From the NCBI RefSeq assembly GCF_008831285.2, contig NC_045139.1:2922704-2986703 (forward strand): a stretch of DNA of 64,000 nt, written 5' to 3'. A program made the position numbers and the translations under genes. Source of the DNA: Nymphaea colorata. Taxonomy: Eukaryota; Streptophyta; Magnoliopsida; Nymphaeales; Nymphaeaceae. The notes under the pieces are model-generated. The model was not told where the DNA came from, did not search any database, and worked only from the letters and a program-made list of their open reading frames with translations. This document shows positions 36,090 through 45,635 of the stretch, piece by piece (position 1 is the first letter of the stretch; every line of letters begins with the position of its first letter).

Positions 36090-36619
36090 GAGAACATAGC
36101 AGATCTGATATGAGAATCGCCATTACCGTCATTTCAAAGAAATCACATTAAGGAGATTCTCCTTTAAGTTACAAATGTAAAAACCAACTTCTTTTTTTCA
36201 GAAGTAAATAGTTAAAGAAAACTTTGCATCTTCTTTTAAGAGCATTGTACCTCTATGTTGACATTTTATTTCATTTTTCATTCGATCTTAGAATCAATCA
36301 AATTCTTATTCAATTCCTTGTTAGACATATAAAACCCACATCATCCACCGAATGTTATCCAATTAAAACAGTCAACTTTGTTCATATTTTCAAACTGAAT
36401 TTGGACATTTATACTTCTTGTGCACCCACATGACATCTGTAACTCTCACGCTGCAGCTATCGCCATTTTTCTTTTTTCGGCAAACAATTATTGAATATTG
36501 AATGATGCTTGAAAGGCTCCAAAGCGGCAACTGCTTCGTCAAAATGCTATAAGCGGTCATTGGGTTCTCGTCCAGGAGTTCATAATGCCATGAATGAAGA
36601 TGGCAGCTGCAGTGCGTGC

Positions 36620-36621
<2 letters not shown>
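35261..36621. other. AT-rich spacer upstream of SABATH gene 1
   Basis: It holds an (AC)n run (about 35991-36027) merging into (TA)n (about 36039-36085). No coding signal. A weak TATAAG at 36548-36553 lies about 150 bp before the SABATH start codon. Confidence 0.45.
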
Positions 36622-36680
<59 letters not shown>

Positions 36681-36701
36681 GAGACAGTGAGAGAGAGAGA
36701 G
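36622..36701 (+). repeat. (GA)n tract in the 5' leader of SABATH gene 1
   Basis: A 53-bp GA run followed, after GGAAAAGAGACAGT, by a second run that ends at the ATG (36702). Equivalent tracts abut the start codons of the next two SABATH genes. Confidence 0.9.
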
Positions 36702-39700
36702 ATGGGCAAAGAAGCAACTGTCATGGTTGGTGGGCATGGCCAGAACAGCTACATGCACAATTCCATTCACCAAGTACGTAATCAGATTCTCAGAAACCTT
36801 TCATTCTGGTGTAATCCATTCTGTTTTTTTCTCTTGTCCATTTTCTTGTTTGATTAATAGGTTAGAGATATCTTAGTGTCAAATTCTTAGACCAAACAGT
36901 GAATAGAGAGCAGTTGTTGGCTAGCTTGACGATCGAGTTCGGCCTAGGAAATTTTCCTTCTTGATGTCCCACAACATCGGAAAAATTTTCGTTCGTGGTG
37001 GTATAAATCCAAACATTTTCCCACTTGGTAATTCGTTTATGGGGCGTTTGATTAGTGTCGAAAAGAATTCGGGAGTCATGTTTTTTGCGGTGAATTCCAA
37101 CTACAAGCGCACCACCCTACAACTGTCACGGTTTAAACGCAGAAGAAAAATTTAGGACAGCCTTAGATAAATCCAACCTAATTACCACACACCTTCATCA
37201 AAGGTCATCCATAAAATAATTTCTCATGCTATAAAAAAAAAAACTTTCTTTTTCATGAAAAGTATATACATGACCGAGTTTGTTATTTACCTGCGTTAAA
37301 GATATATAAATTCTCTTTTAATTGTTTTCTGTTTAATTTCATATCTTCATGGTTTTTCCTGTTTGGGATGACCATATTTTCCACAGTAAAGAAATAATCA
37401 CTGTTGGAGATGAGAGTAGCAGATTATCCGAGAGAAGTTGGGATTAAAAGGTTCATCTGATGAATGAACGGTGAAAATTTAATCCGTGACGAACGTGGAT
37501 TCTCTCCGAAGAGTCCTTCTTCCTTTTCTTTTTGACAATTCAAGCAAAAGGTCACCTGTGCATATTTTCTTCTGCGAAAGTTCATCTGTTACCGGCCTAA
37601 AGGACGAGTCGGACAAGAGCTCCATCCGTCCATTTGGCAATAATCCTTTAAGTAGAAGGGGGTCATGACTACTTTCAATCTTTGAGAAGTATTTCTTGGT
37701 ATAAACTGGCAGAGATCTGCTTACCTGCAGTTTGGTTATGTGAAAAAGAGTTCTTACCATTCATCCGTTACTGGCCTAAAGGACGAGTAGGGCAAAAGCT
37801 TCATCCGTCCATTTGGCATTAATCCTTTAAGTAGAAGGGGGCCATGATTACTTTCAATCTTTGAGATGTATTTCTTGGTATAAACTGGCAGAGATCTGCT
37901 TACCTGCAGTTTGGTTATGTGAAAAAGAGTTCTTACCATTCATCCGTTACTGGCCTAAAGGACGAGTAGGGCAAAAGCTTCATCCGTCCATTTGGCATTA
38001 ATCCTTTAAGTAGAAGGAGGTCATGACTACTTTCATTCTTTGAGAAGTATCTTTTGCTGTAAACTGGCAGAGATCTGCTTACCCGCAGTTTGGTTATATG
38101 AAAAAGTGTTCCAACCATGAATTCAAAAACACATATACTTGTCTTGCTATCAAAGATGCTTTCCATATTTCTAGAATCAAAAAGCTCTTGCTGCAAAAGG
38201 GATCTTTGCCAATGAATACACTTGAAGTACTATCTATCTGTAAAGCAATTACTGAAAAATTTTCCAGACGTCCGTGATGAGTTTGACCGTAAGTGGCAAC
38301 CTGAAGGATCATCGTGATGAAAGTATGTATAAATGATCCCACATATAAGTTGAAACAGAATTGTTTATGACACCATCCTTGGTTCTTTAATGGCTTCTAA
38401 TTTCCTAAGCAAGCATCCAAAAAATATCAAATTGATCGAATTCAAACTGACAGCAAAAAAACGTATGCGTATAGTTCTCAGCTGATTAATCAGTTCTACA
38501 TGTGCTTTTGGTCCATGAATGGGCATGCCAACAAATATTTGGCTTAATCTATAATGTAATATATGCAGCAAACCTGCTAAATGATAGGGCGCTAACTTGA
38601 TTAGTATTTCTAGGCTCCATGAATAAAGTTAAAAAAGAAAGAAGTTTATGTAAAGCTACGCGTGATCAGATTTTCCGTTTTTCCTTCTGCTTTTTTCTGA
38701 GCACTTTTCCTCCTAGCGCAAAAAGAAGAAAAGAAGGAAGAAAGAAAATGGTGTAAACAATACACCAATTCTCTCTCTTTTCTGTTTTTAAGTTCTTTCG
38801 TCGAAACACTATAATTCAGCTGCAACTAATGAATCAACTGCTCCTAAAATTCTTGCAGAGGACCAGGTACGACACTGTAGTGAACATGGTGGAAGAGGTG
38901 ATCCATGAAAGGCTTCATATCCCAACTAAAGGAGGCACCATTCGAGTTGCTGATTTGGGCTGTTCAGTAGGACCCAACACCCTTCACTCAATGCAGACTG
39001 TTCTAGACGCCATTGGTGCCAAGATCAAGAGATCATCTTTCTCTCAAGATCATGGCCGAAATTACGAATTCCAAGTCTCTTTCAATGATCGAATAGGAAA
39101 CGATTTCAACACCCTCTTTGAGTTCCTCCCACCAAATCGCCAATACTTTGTAGCAGCGGTGCCTGGTTCGTTCTACTCACGCCTGTTTCCTCAGAACTCG
39201 ATTCACTATTTCAATTCTTCCCTGGCGCTACACTGGCTGTCCAGGGCGCCGAGTGGATTGCTCAACAAGGGAAGGGTGCATTTACACGGTGGGGGCGCTG
39301 AAGCAGTGGCGGCCTATGAAGGCCAGTTCAGGGCAGACATGGCTGCCTTCTTAGAGGCCAGGGCGGTGGAGCTGGTGCCGGGAGGACTCCTTGTGATGCT
39401 GTTTGTCTGTCGCCATGACTGGATGGATGCTGATGCACCACGCCATGACATGTGGTTCCCTCACATAGAGTCCATCCTTCGAGAATTGGTGGCTGAGGTA
39501 AGAACAACTTTTGGGCTCATAATCAAATGTTTTTGTACATATATTTTGCTAAGATTATTTGTATACAATTATAGTTGGGATTTTCTTTGTCTTAAAATAC
39601 TAGCCTTAATATCTTATGTATGCATGTTGCCTCTATTCTTGAGAGAACCTTGTGGACACACACTCAGAAAATGTTTCCCAAACTGGATGATATATACTTC

Positions 39701-41006
39701 TGCGGATTGAAAGACTAGATTGTGTTATAGTAAACTCTGTGGAGCTAAGTGAACCAGCTTTTTCTTCGTTCTTTTTTTTCTGATCAGAAATACTCTTGCA
39801 TGGAGTATCGTATGGTATTTTCCCTTTCTTTTGTGACCTGTTTTTTGAGCCTATGTATCAACTTTCTGTAGTCTGGTTTACTGTCTACTAAATATTCCTG
39901 TCAAAAACAAATTTTCACATTTATATGAAGGGAAATTTTCCTTTAGGGACCAACTTTTGGCCGACAACCCAAAATAGAACATTGCATTTTAGACAAATAC
40001 GGGCTAATGTTTATTAACAATTGCAAAAGAAAGTTCTTAACAAGGTGGAGGCAGATGTGGGCAACATGTGAGCACTTGCTTACATGGAGTCACAAAAAAT
40101 ACTTACTTTTATGTTAACACCATAGGATAATTTTTTTTCATTACATGTTTCATGTTCCTTTAAAGTTTAAAAGTTATTACTAATACCCATTAACCAAAAG
40201 CTTTTACCTCTGTTACGTTAGAACTCAGACCCATCTAGTTTTGTCTTTTTTTTTTTCCTTTCAAATATGCATTTTCCAGTTAAAAAGAAAGAAGAAAAAA
40301 AAATACAAATTTCACATGCTTCAAAGTGCAAATCAGCCTTCAACTTAATTCATACCGCCATTTGAAAGTTGTCCGGAAATGGGAGGCCTGTATGAAGAAA
40401 TTAGAAATTAATGCTGGCCTTTTTAAGATTAAAACTACGGCCTATAGAAGCACAGAAATTTTGTAGTTTCTCTTTGAAAACGTAGTTTATAATTCAATTA
40501 TAAATTCCGAGGAAGGTCTGCTGGGAGAAAAGTCTCCTACCATTATTGCAATTCAATTATAAATTAATACATACGTCTTATCGTAGAAATATAACTACAA
40601 GATTTTGACGCCGCTTCTTTGGTTTTGAAGGGAAAGGTTAAGGAAGAGGACCTGGACTCCTTTCAATTGCCAGTCTATTCCCCAACAGTTGGAGAATTCA
40701 AAGCGATGGTGGAGATGAACGGTTCTTTCTCTATCCACGTAGCAAAAATAGTCGATCAAGGGTGGAGAGCAAAAGTAGGCCAAGGAGTCGAAGATCACAA
40801 AACTGATGATCTCCATGAGAAGGCAAGAGAGTTAAGCCTTGCAGCAAGGGCTGTGTTTCAGGAGATGGTGGGGAACCACTTTGGTGGGGATGTTGCAGAA
40901 GATCTCTTTCAGAGGTTCCCAGACACAGCGTATCAGTTCTTTGTGAATCAACCAACCGTACCTACTCTGCCACCCACTGCATTCTTCATACTGCAGAAGA
41001 ATGCCT

Positions 41007-41008
<2 letters not shown>
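36702..41008 (+). CDS. SABATH family carboxyl methyltransferase, copy 1 (3 exons, 362 aa)
   Basis: Transfers a methyl group from S-adenosylmethionine to the carboxyl of a small acid (hormone, aromatic or fatty acid). Exons 36702-36773, 38859-39497, 40631-41008; all borders GT..AG, phase 0. The start MGKEATVMVGGHGQNSYMHN corresponds to the conserved MNGGxGxxSYxxNS of SABATH enzymes. SAM site: VADLGCSVGPNT (about 54-65), FNDRIGNDFNTLF (99-111), VAAVPGSFYSRLFP (122-135). Acid pocket: SIHYFNSSLALHWLSRAP (about 138-155); H149-W150 sit where salicylate-type enzymes have Met-Trp. The C-terminal cap follows EEDLDSFQLPVYSPTVGEF and ends LPPTAFFILQKNA. Length is normal for the family (about 360-380). 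The exact substrate cannot be read from the sequence. Intron 1 carries a 3 x 179-bp repeat. Confidence 0.92.
37581..38117. repeat. Three tandem copies of a 179-bp unit in intron 1 of SABATH copy 1
   Basis: Copies start at 37581, 37760 and 37939 with TTCATC(C/T)GTTAC(T/C)GGCC. Copies 1 and 2 are nearly identical; copy 3 is somewhat more diverged. Minus-strand frames in each copy read VSRSLPVYxKxYxSKxESxHD, but the unit length is not a multiple of three and no family is recognised. Confidence 0.9.

Positions 41009-41085
<77 letters not shown>
41009..41085 (+). repeat. (CT)n(TA)n compound microsatellite directly after the SABATH copy 1 stop codon
   Basis: About 36 bp of CT followed by about 40 bp of TA, starting within a few bases of the TAA at 41006-41008, so probably inside the 3' UTR. 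Confidence 0.9.
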
Positions 41086-41087
<2 letters not shown>

Positions 41088-42517
41088 CATTCACTTGGTT
41101 GATTTAAAGCAAACCAAATAGAAAAAGTGTTAACTAATACTAGATTGGTGGAAAATATCTATCACCAATTTTTTTTGTTTTTTTTCTTAATTGTTGTTGT
41201 ATTGAATCAGAGAGCTTTGGTTAGATGGTTGAGTGACTTGAAAACTAAAATCACCATCCTTTATATTATGGTATGCACTATAAGAAACAAGGTTTGAAAA
41301 GCTACTCATTCAAAGTCTAATCATGCAGATTGTTTGGCATACCTCTTTATTGGACATCAGTTTAGGGCAGTTTTAAACTAAGTAAACTCATTGTTTATCT
41401 TTTTTCTGGTATATGCTGCACCAATATCTTGTTAGGAATGAAAGCTCTCTCTGTAGTTCCCCTGTCCGTCTCCTTATTATCATGATCAAGAAGTGCAGTC
41501 CAGGTAAAGATTGATATCTGGTACTCCTGAAAGGCAGTTCAGATCAACTGCTACAATCAAATTATAATCTCTTTCATTTAGTTGCCAAGTCTAAAATGTA
41601 TATACCTTTATAAAAAAAATTTCTGAAGTACCTCATCGTCCTTTTTTTGTTATCAGTGCATATTTGTTGCATGTAAAGGTGTGCATGCAACTTGATCTAG
41701 TTTTAGACTGTTAGTAATCCGCCCGTCAGAGGCTTTATGCCATAGAATTGAATATCTTTAACGCACCCTCAAATTGAGAGAGAGAATGGCTGCAGCAGAT
41801 TCAACTTGTCTTCTAGCTAGAATTGAAAAGGGAAGAAAATGGACATGGTGTCATTAGAACTGGCTTACTTCAACCAACGGACTGAATAGATTTGGTGGTA
41901 GATTCAAGAGTGCCATGTGCCGTCTGTTTATACTATTAATTTTTAAAAAACTTTTGTTTTAATTAATCTTATGTTTTTCCTTTTTATTTTTTCAAGAAAT
42001 AACTTTTCAAATATGTTCTACGGACACACAACCGAGTCAGCCGAATCTGTTAATCGGCCAATTCGCGGAAGCCTCACTAATTTGGCTTAAGAATCAATTT
42101 TGAATCTTTGATTTGACAATACTAAAATAAGAATACCCAGTGAATGTCATATGAATAAATGTTATATATAACATGAATTTGAGACAAATTCATAAAACAC
42201 TAAGTTATAGTATTTTTATAGATTTGTTTTAATTTTTTAAACCAAATTCATGAAACACTGACACTTCATTCTTATGTCCAAATATCCCCTTCGCTGACGA
42301 ACTGGTTGAAGATGCTCCAAACTTAAAAGTTTTGAACTCATAATTAAGAGCCTACTTGTACATCCACATATCATGATTTACCAGTTTGTTCAACCTATTA
42401 CAACAGCTGGGACTCGGATCATGGGGATCGCCGGATTCTAGATCTTTTATCAAAGAAACTCCAACGGCTGGGAGGTTAGTTCTGACATGAGCTGAGCCGA
42501 ACTGGACTCATGAAACC
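41086..42517. other. Intergenic, no gene seen
   Basis: AT-rich spacer with no coding signal. The last 50 bases (GAGCTGAGCCGAACTGGAC and GTCGAGCTTGACTCGATGG) resemble the interior of the hAT-like MITE at 8483-8909. Confidence 0.4.
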
Positions 42518-42988
42518 TTGAAGTTAGAGTCGAGCTTGACTCGATGGAGTGAGGCTTTACCAGATTTGATGGGTATCTTATTAAAGAAACTCATTCAAAC
42601 AATCAGCTCTAGCGATATTAAAGAAAATTATCTAGACCTTGCAACGTCAAATTCAAAAGGAAACAACTATGATGATATTGAAAGCAATCATTCAAATGTT
42701 GCAACGTCGCACAGCTATGGCAATATTAAAGAAAATCATTCAACCTACAGCTATGGTGATATTAAAGGAAAGCATTCAAACTTTGCTGCAACGCCAGATT
42801 CAAGAGGAACCAGTTATGGCGTCGACAGCCGTAAGGAAAGAGCAACGTCTCACTTAAATGCAAACAGCAAAAGGAAAATGCAACGTCCCACTCAGCTTCC
42901 TCCAGCGCAACGTCATTCAATTATGGCATCAACAACAGCAAATGGAAAGTGTAAATCCAACAATCAAATAAATCCTGGTCTGGACTGA
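42518..42988 (+). CDS. Uncharacterised repeat-rich small protein (156 aa), uncertain
   Basis: An unspliced open frame starting MKLESSLTRWSEALPDLMG, followed by degenerate repeats: SSDIKENYLDLATSNSKG, NYDDIESNHSNVATSHS, SYGNIKENHS, SYGDIKGKHSNFAATPDS. It then turns basic and polar (RKERATSHLNANSKRKMQR) and ends GLD. No signal peptide, membrane segment or known domain. The first codons overlap MITE-like sequence, so the start may be artefactual. The repeated part is one arm of a large inverted repeat. I do not recognise it. It may be a relic of a repeat-protein gene, or not a gene at all. Confidence 0.25.
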   Translation: MKLESSLTRWSEALPDLMGILLKKLIQTISSSDIKENYLDLATSNSKGNNYDDIESNHSNVATSHSYGNIKENHSTYSYGDIKGKHSNFAATPDSRGTSYGVDSRKERATSHLNANSKRKMQRPTQLPPAQRHSIMASTTANGKCKSNNQINPGLD

Positions 42989-43497
42989 AGCGTTAGGAGG
43001 AGAAGAGAAAAAGAAAGATCATAATAATTCTGATCTGGAACGTTATAAAGAAAAGATTTGATAGAATCAGTTTCACGATGACTCCTGTTGCCTTATATAT
43101 TGTATTGATAGAGAAACAATAATAAGAAAAAAAAAACGGCAAGAAAGCGTTTCCTGTGTTGACGTACGTTCCTTTGAACTGAATGAACCATGTAAAACCA
43201 TGTCTTCTTTTTTCTTGCCTCTCTCTCTTGTTTATTTTTTCTCTTTACGGTAGCAAAGTTTGAATGCTGTCCTTTAATATTGCCATAGCTGTGGGTTGAA
43301 CGATTTTTTTTAATATATGATTTTCTTTAATATTGCCATGGCTGTGAGACGTTGCAACATTTGAAGGATTGCTTTCAATATCATCATAGCCTTTTTCTTT
43401 TGAATTTGACGTTGCAAGGTCCGGATAATTTCCTTTAATATCGCTAGAGCTGCTCTTGAATTTGGCGTTGCAACTGTTGAATGAGTTTCTTTAATAT
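42578..43497. repeat. Large inverted repeat (arms about 190-227 bp, spacer about 500 bp)
   Basis: The arm at about 42578-42768 (TTAAAGAAACTCATTCAA, AGCTCTAGCGATATTAAA, ATGATGATATTGAAAGCAAT in order) recurs reverse-complemented at about 43271-43497 with scattered differences. The right arm has a small extra duplication near 43300-43325. A transcript through the locus would fold into a long hairpin. Confidence 0.85.
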
Positions 43498-43549
43498 ATA
43501 TATCTCTCTCTCGGGCAGGGCAACCCCTTTTTCTAGTTTATTTCATCAG

Positions 43550-43978
43550 GCTCTTGCAGTCAAAGTGTTCGACCTAATGTCCCAAAGAGACTAGTACTCA
43601 TGCGATGCCATGATCAAAGGAGACGCCTGCGCTAGCATGTTGGCCGAAGCACGTCCACTGTTCGAACAATTACTTACTACTTAGCCGTCGTTGATTTCTA
43701 AACACACCCTCAACGGGTGTGAGGACTTTTAGGCGCTTGAACCGCAGTTGAAAGGATTGAAGCCCAACGGGTAGGCCTTTGGTAGCGTCTTGCGTCTCAT
43801 CGGCATGCACCGTCTCTCGTGCGGCCGAGAGGTTCACGGTTATGTTCTTGAAACTGGTGCAGAGCACGGTGAAGATGAGCTAAGCGAAAAAAGCGCGGTG
43901 AGGAGTAAAGTGCACAATGCATTAGTTGTAATATTTTTTTCTCCCACGACTTGTTATTTTAACTTCTAAATTGACAGG
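43550..43978 (+). pseudogene. Pentatricopeptide repeat (PPR) protein fragment, multiple stops
   Basis: One frame reads LAVKVFDLMSQRD, stop, YSCDAMIKGDACASMLAEAR, PLFEQLL, stop, then GLKPNG, stop, AFGSVLRLIGMHRLSCGREV, HGYVLETGAEHGEDE ... VHNALVVIF. This is the PLS-type PPR pattern (AxxVFDxMxxRDxxSWNAMI ... GLKPNxxTFxSVLxA ... GRExHGYVLxTG). Four in-frame stops and the lack of start and C-terminal part make it a non-functional fragment. The frame is otherwise kept over about 140 codons, so it decayed by substitution rather than indels. Confidence 0.75.
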
Positions 43979-43994
43979 TAGAGTTTCTTATAAG

Positions 43995-44165
43995 GGCAGA
44001 GCCAGAAATTTTTGATGAGAATTATAATTTCAAAACTTTGACAGGAGCAGAAATATAATTTGTTAAAATTTTATATAAAAAAATGATATTTTTTAAAATT
44101 TACATATAAATTAATTTTTTTTTAAGGGGGCCAGGCCCCAGGCGGACGCTACCCCCTTGTCTCCT
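43995..44165. mobile_element. Small MITE, GGCAGAGCCAGAAATTT family
   Basis: Starts near AAGGGCAGAGCCAGAAATTT and carries ATATAATTTGTTAAAATTTT..TATATAAA(A)AAATGATATTTT before a GC-rich end (GGGGGCCAGGCCCCAGGCGG). Relatives lie at 45444-45635, 54662-54835, 60910-61105 and about 63308-63463. Confidence 0.5.
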
Positions 44166-44377
44166 CCCCTGCTTTCTTACATGTTTTGGTAAAAATACTA
44201 AAGAGGAGGAACTTGAATGAGAAGGACGGTGCATTTTTCCATATTAGCAAACCCAAAAAGTGAAGAAATGTGTTATTGACCTTTAGGCTCTGTTTGATTA
44301 GAAAAATTTAACGTGGTAAATTTACAACGGTAAATTTTTTTAGAAAAAAATAATGAAATTTTATCCTCTTTCGATCT

Positions 44378-45443
44378 GAGGCCTTGTTTGATTGCAGGGT
44401 CAATTTAATTGAATTTAACTGTGTTTGAAGCCCCAACTAAAGGCATTTAGTTCTGAATTTAGTGTTAATATCAAGCTTTATGTGTAACGTGCTTGATGAA
44501 GAAGTCATACAATATCCACTTCAGTTATATTACATGCAATATTGAAGCGCAAAATCATCAAAAACAAGATCAGCAAATTCCAGAGGACCTCCCAACCCCA
44601 TAAGATGAATACTCTGTGCTGGCACAGGAGCGACAAGCAATGTACAGCCTGTTAAAGATCTGCAAAGTCTGAAATTAAAGGCACACATTTTTGTTGAAAA
44701 CTGAGCTAAATCCAACCAGATTCTGCCAAGAGATGCAGTCCTACCAAGTCTCTATCTCAATTTGAAGGGCATACCTGAGTAAAGCAACAGCCAAGAGGGA
44801 TAAACCAAAATTTGCTGTTGAAGATGGTGCCTAAGTCCAGCGTGTGAAAAGAGAGAGGTGGGTTATTGTTCTGAGGTGGGTTATTGACAGAACGTGCGTG
44901 TGAGAGAGCGACAGAGAGACGCATAGGACTCACCTGGGGCTGCAAGTGGGCGACATTGGGAAAGGAGGGAGTGACGTTTGGGAAAGAGGAGAGGAAGGAG
45001 GGAGCGAGAGAGCAGTAACAAAGGAAGGAGGGAGCGAGAGAGGAGAGGAGCGACAAAGCAGCGAGAGAGGAGAGGAAGGAGGGAGCGAGAGAGGAGAGGA
45101 GCGACAGAGCAGCGAGAGAGGAGAGGAAGCGACAGAGCAGCGAGAGAGGAGAGGAAGGAGAGACTGAGAGAGCAGCTCGAAAGAGCGAGAGAGAACCAAA
45201 AATTGGCACTTCAACGGAGGGGAAAGCGGACAGAAAAGGAGGAGAACGAGAGAGCCCTAATGGCTCCTAAGAAAGTCTGCGGGAAAAAATCCGCCCTCTT
45301 GAGGTCGGATTTTTTTGCGGGTATCATTTTGCCGTTTCACTAATGGTGTTTGATGCACCAACCACTGATCAAGTGAAAGTTCCCTTCACCTTACATATTT
45401 CACTCACTCCTCAAGTTTTACCCCCGCAATCGAACGAGGCCTC
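44378..45443. mobile_element. 1.07-kb element with 22-bp terminal inverted repeats and GA-rich cargo
   Basis: Left end 44378-44399 (GAGGCCTTGTTTGATTGC...) and right end 45422-45443 (complement GAGGCCTCGTTCGATTGC...) match at 19 of 22 positions. I see no target duplication: the right border is immediately followed by another repeat. The interior holds a minisatellite (about 44975-45165) and a minus-strand open stretch at about 44530-44715 that could be a captured host-gene exon but is not recognised. No transposase. Confidence 0.6.
44975..45165 (+). repeat. GA-rich minisatellite (GCGAGAGAGGAGAGGA units)
   Basis: Irregular tandem repeats alternating GCGAGAGAGGAGAGGA with GCGACA(A/G)AGCA and AGGAGG. 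All six frames are open through it for trivial compositional reasons, giving Arg/Glu or Ser/Leu-Pro rich translations that should not be annotated as proteins. Confidence 0.85.
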
Positions 45444-45635
45444 AAATTTATAGAAAAAATTGAGGGGGCGGGGCCGTCAGGGGCCCTGCCCCCTCAATTT
45501 TTTCTATAAATTTATATATAAATTAAAAAAATTATCTACCTTATATGAAAATTTTAAAAACTTATAATTGGACTCTCGTCAAAATTTTAAATTATATTTC
45601 GACCCCTCATAAAAATTTTCCGACTCCACACCTGT
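45444..45635. mobile_element. GGCAGAGCC-family MITE beginning with a perfect 26-bp-armed hairpin
   Basis: Positions 45444-45469 are the exact reverse complement of 45488-45513, around an 18-bp GC-rich loop (GGGGCCGTCAGGGGCCCT). To the right follow family landmarks TATATGAAAATTTT, TCGTCAAAATTTTAAATTAT and CCCCTCATAAAAATTTT. Probably a rearranged copy with a duplicated inverted end. Confidence 0.65.

Noticed and set aside
36390-36773. 127-aa minus-strand and 90-aa plus-strand frames over the SABATH 1 leader
   Set aside because: They are readings of the GA/CT microsatellite (Ser-Leu or Arg-Glu repeats). The real coding start on the plus strand is the ATG at 36702.
37479-38342. Minus-strand frames in the 179-bp repeats (VSRSLPVY...)
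   Set aside because: Repeated only because the DNA is a tandem array; unit length is not a multiple of three, so no continuous protein forms, and no family match is known to me.
38829-39710. 293-aa frame taken as a whole protein for SABATH copy 1
   Set aside because: The first ten and the last sixty or so codons are intron sequence. Splice sites at 38859 and 39497, plus matching exons at 36702 and 40631, give the normal family length.
44757-45343. Long overlapping frames rich in Ser/Leu/Pro (minus) or Arg/Glu (plus)
   Set aside because: All frames stay open because of the GA-rich minisatellite; low complexity, no domain.
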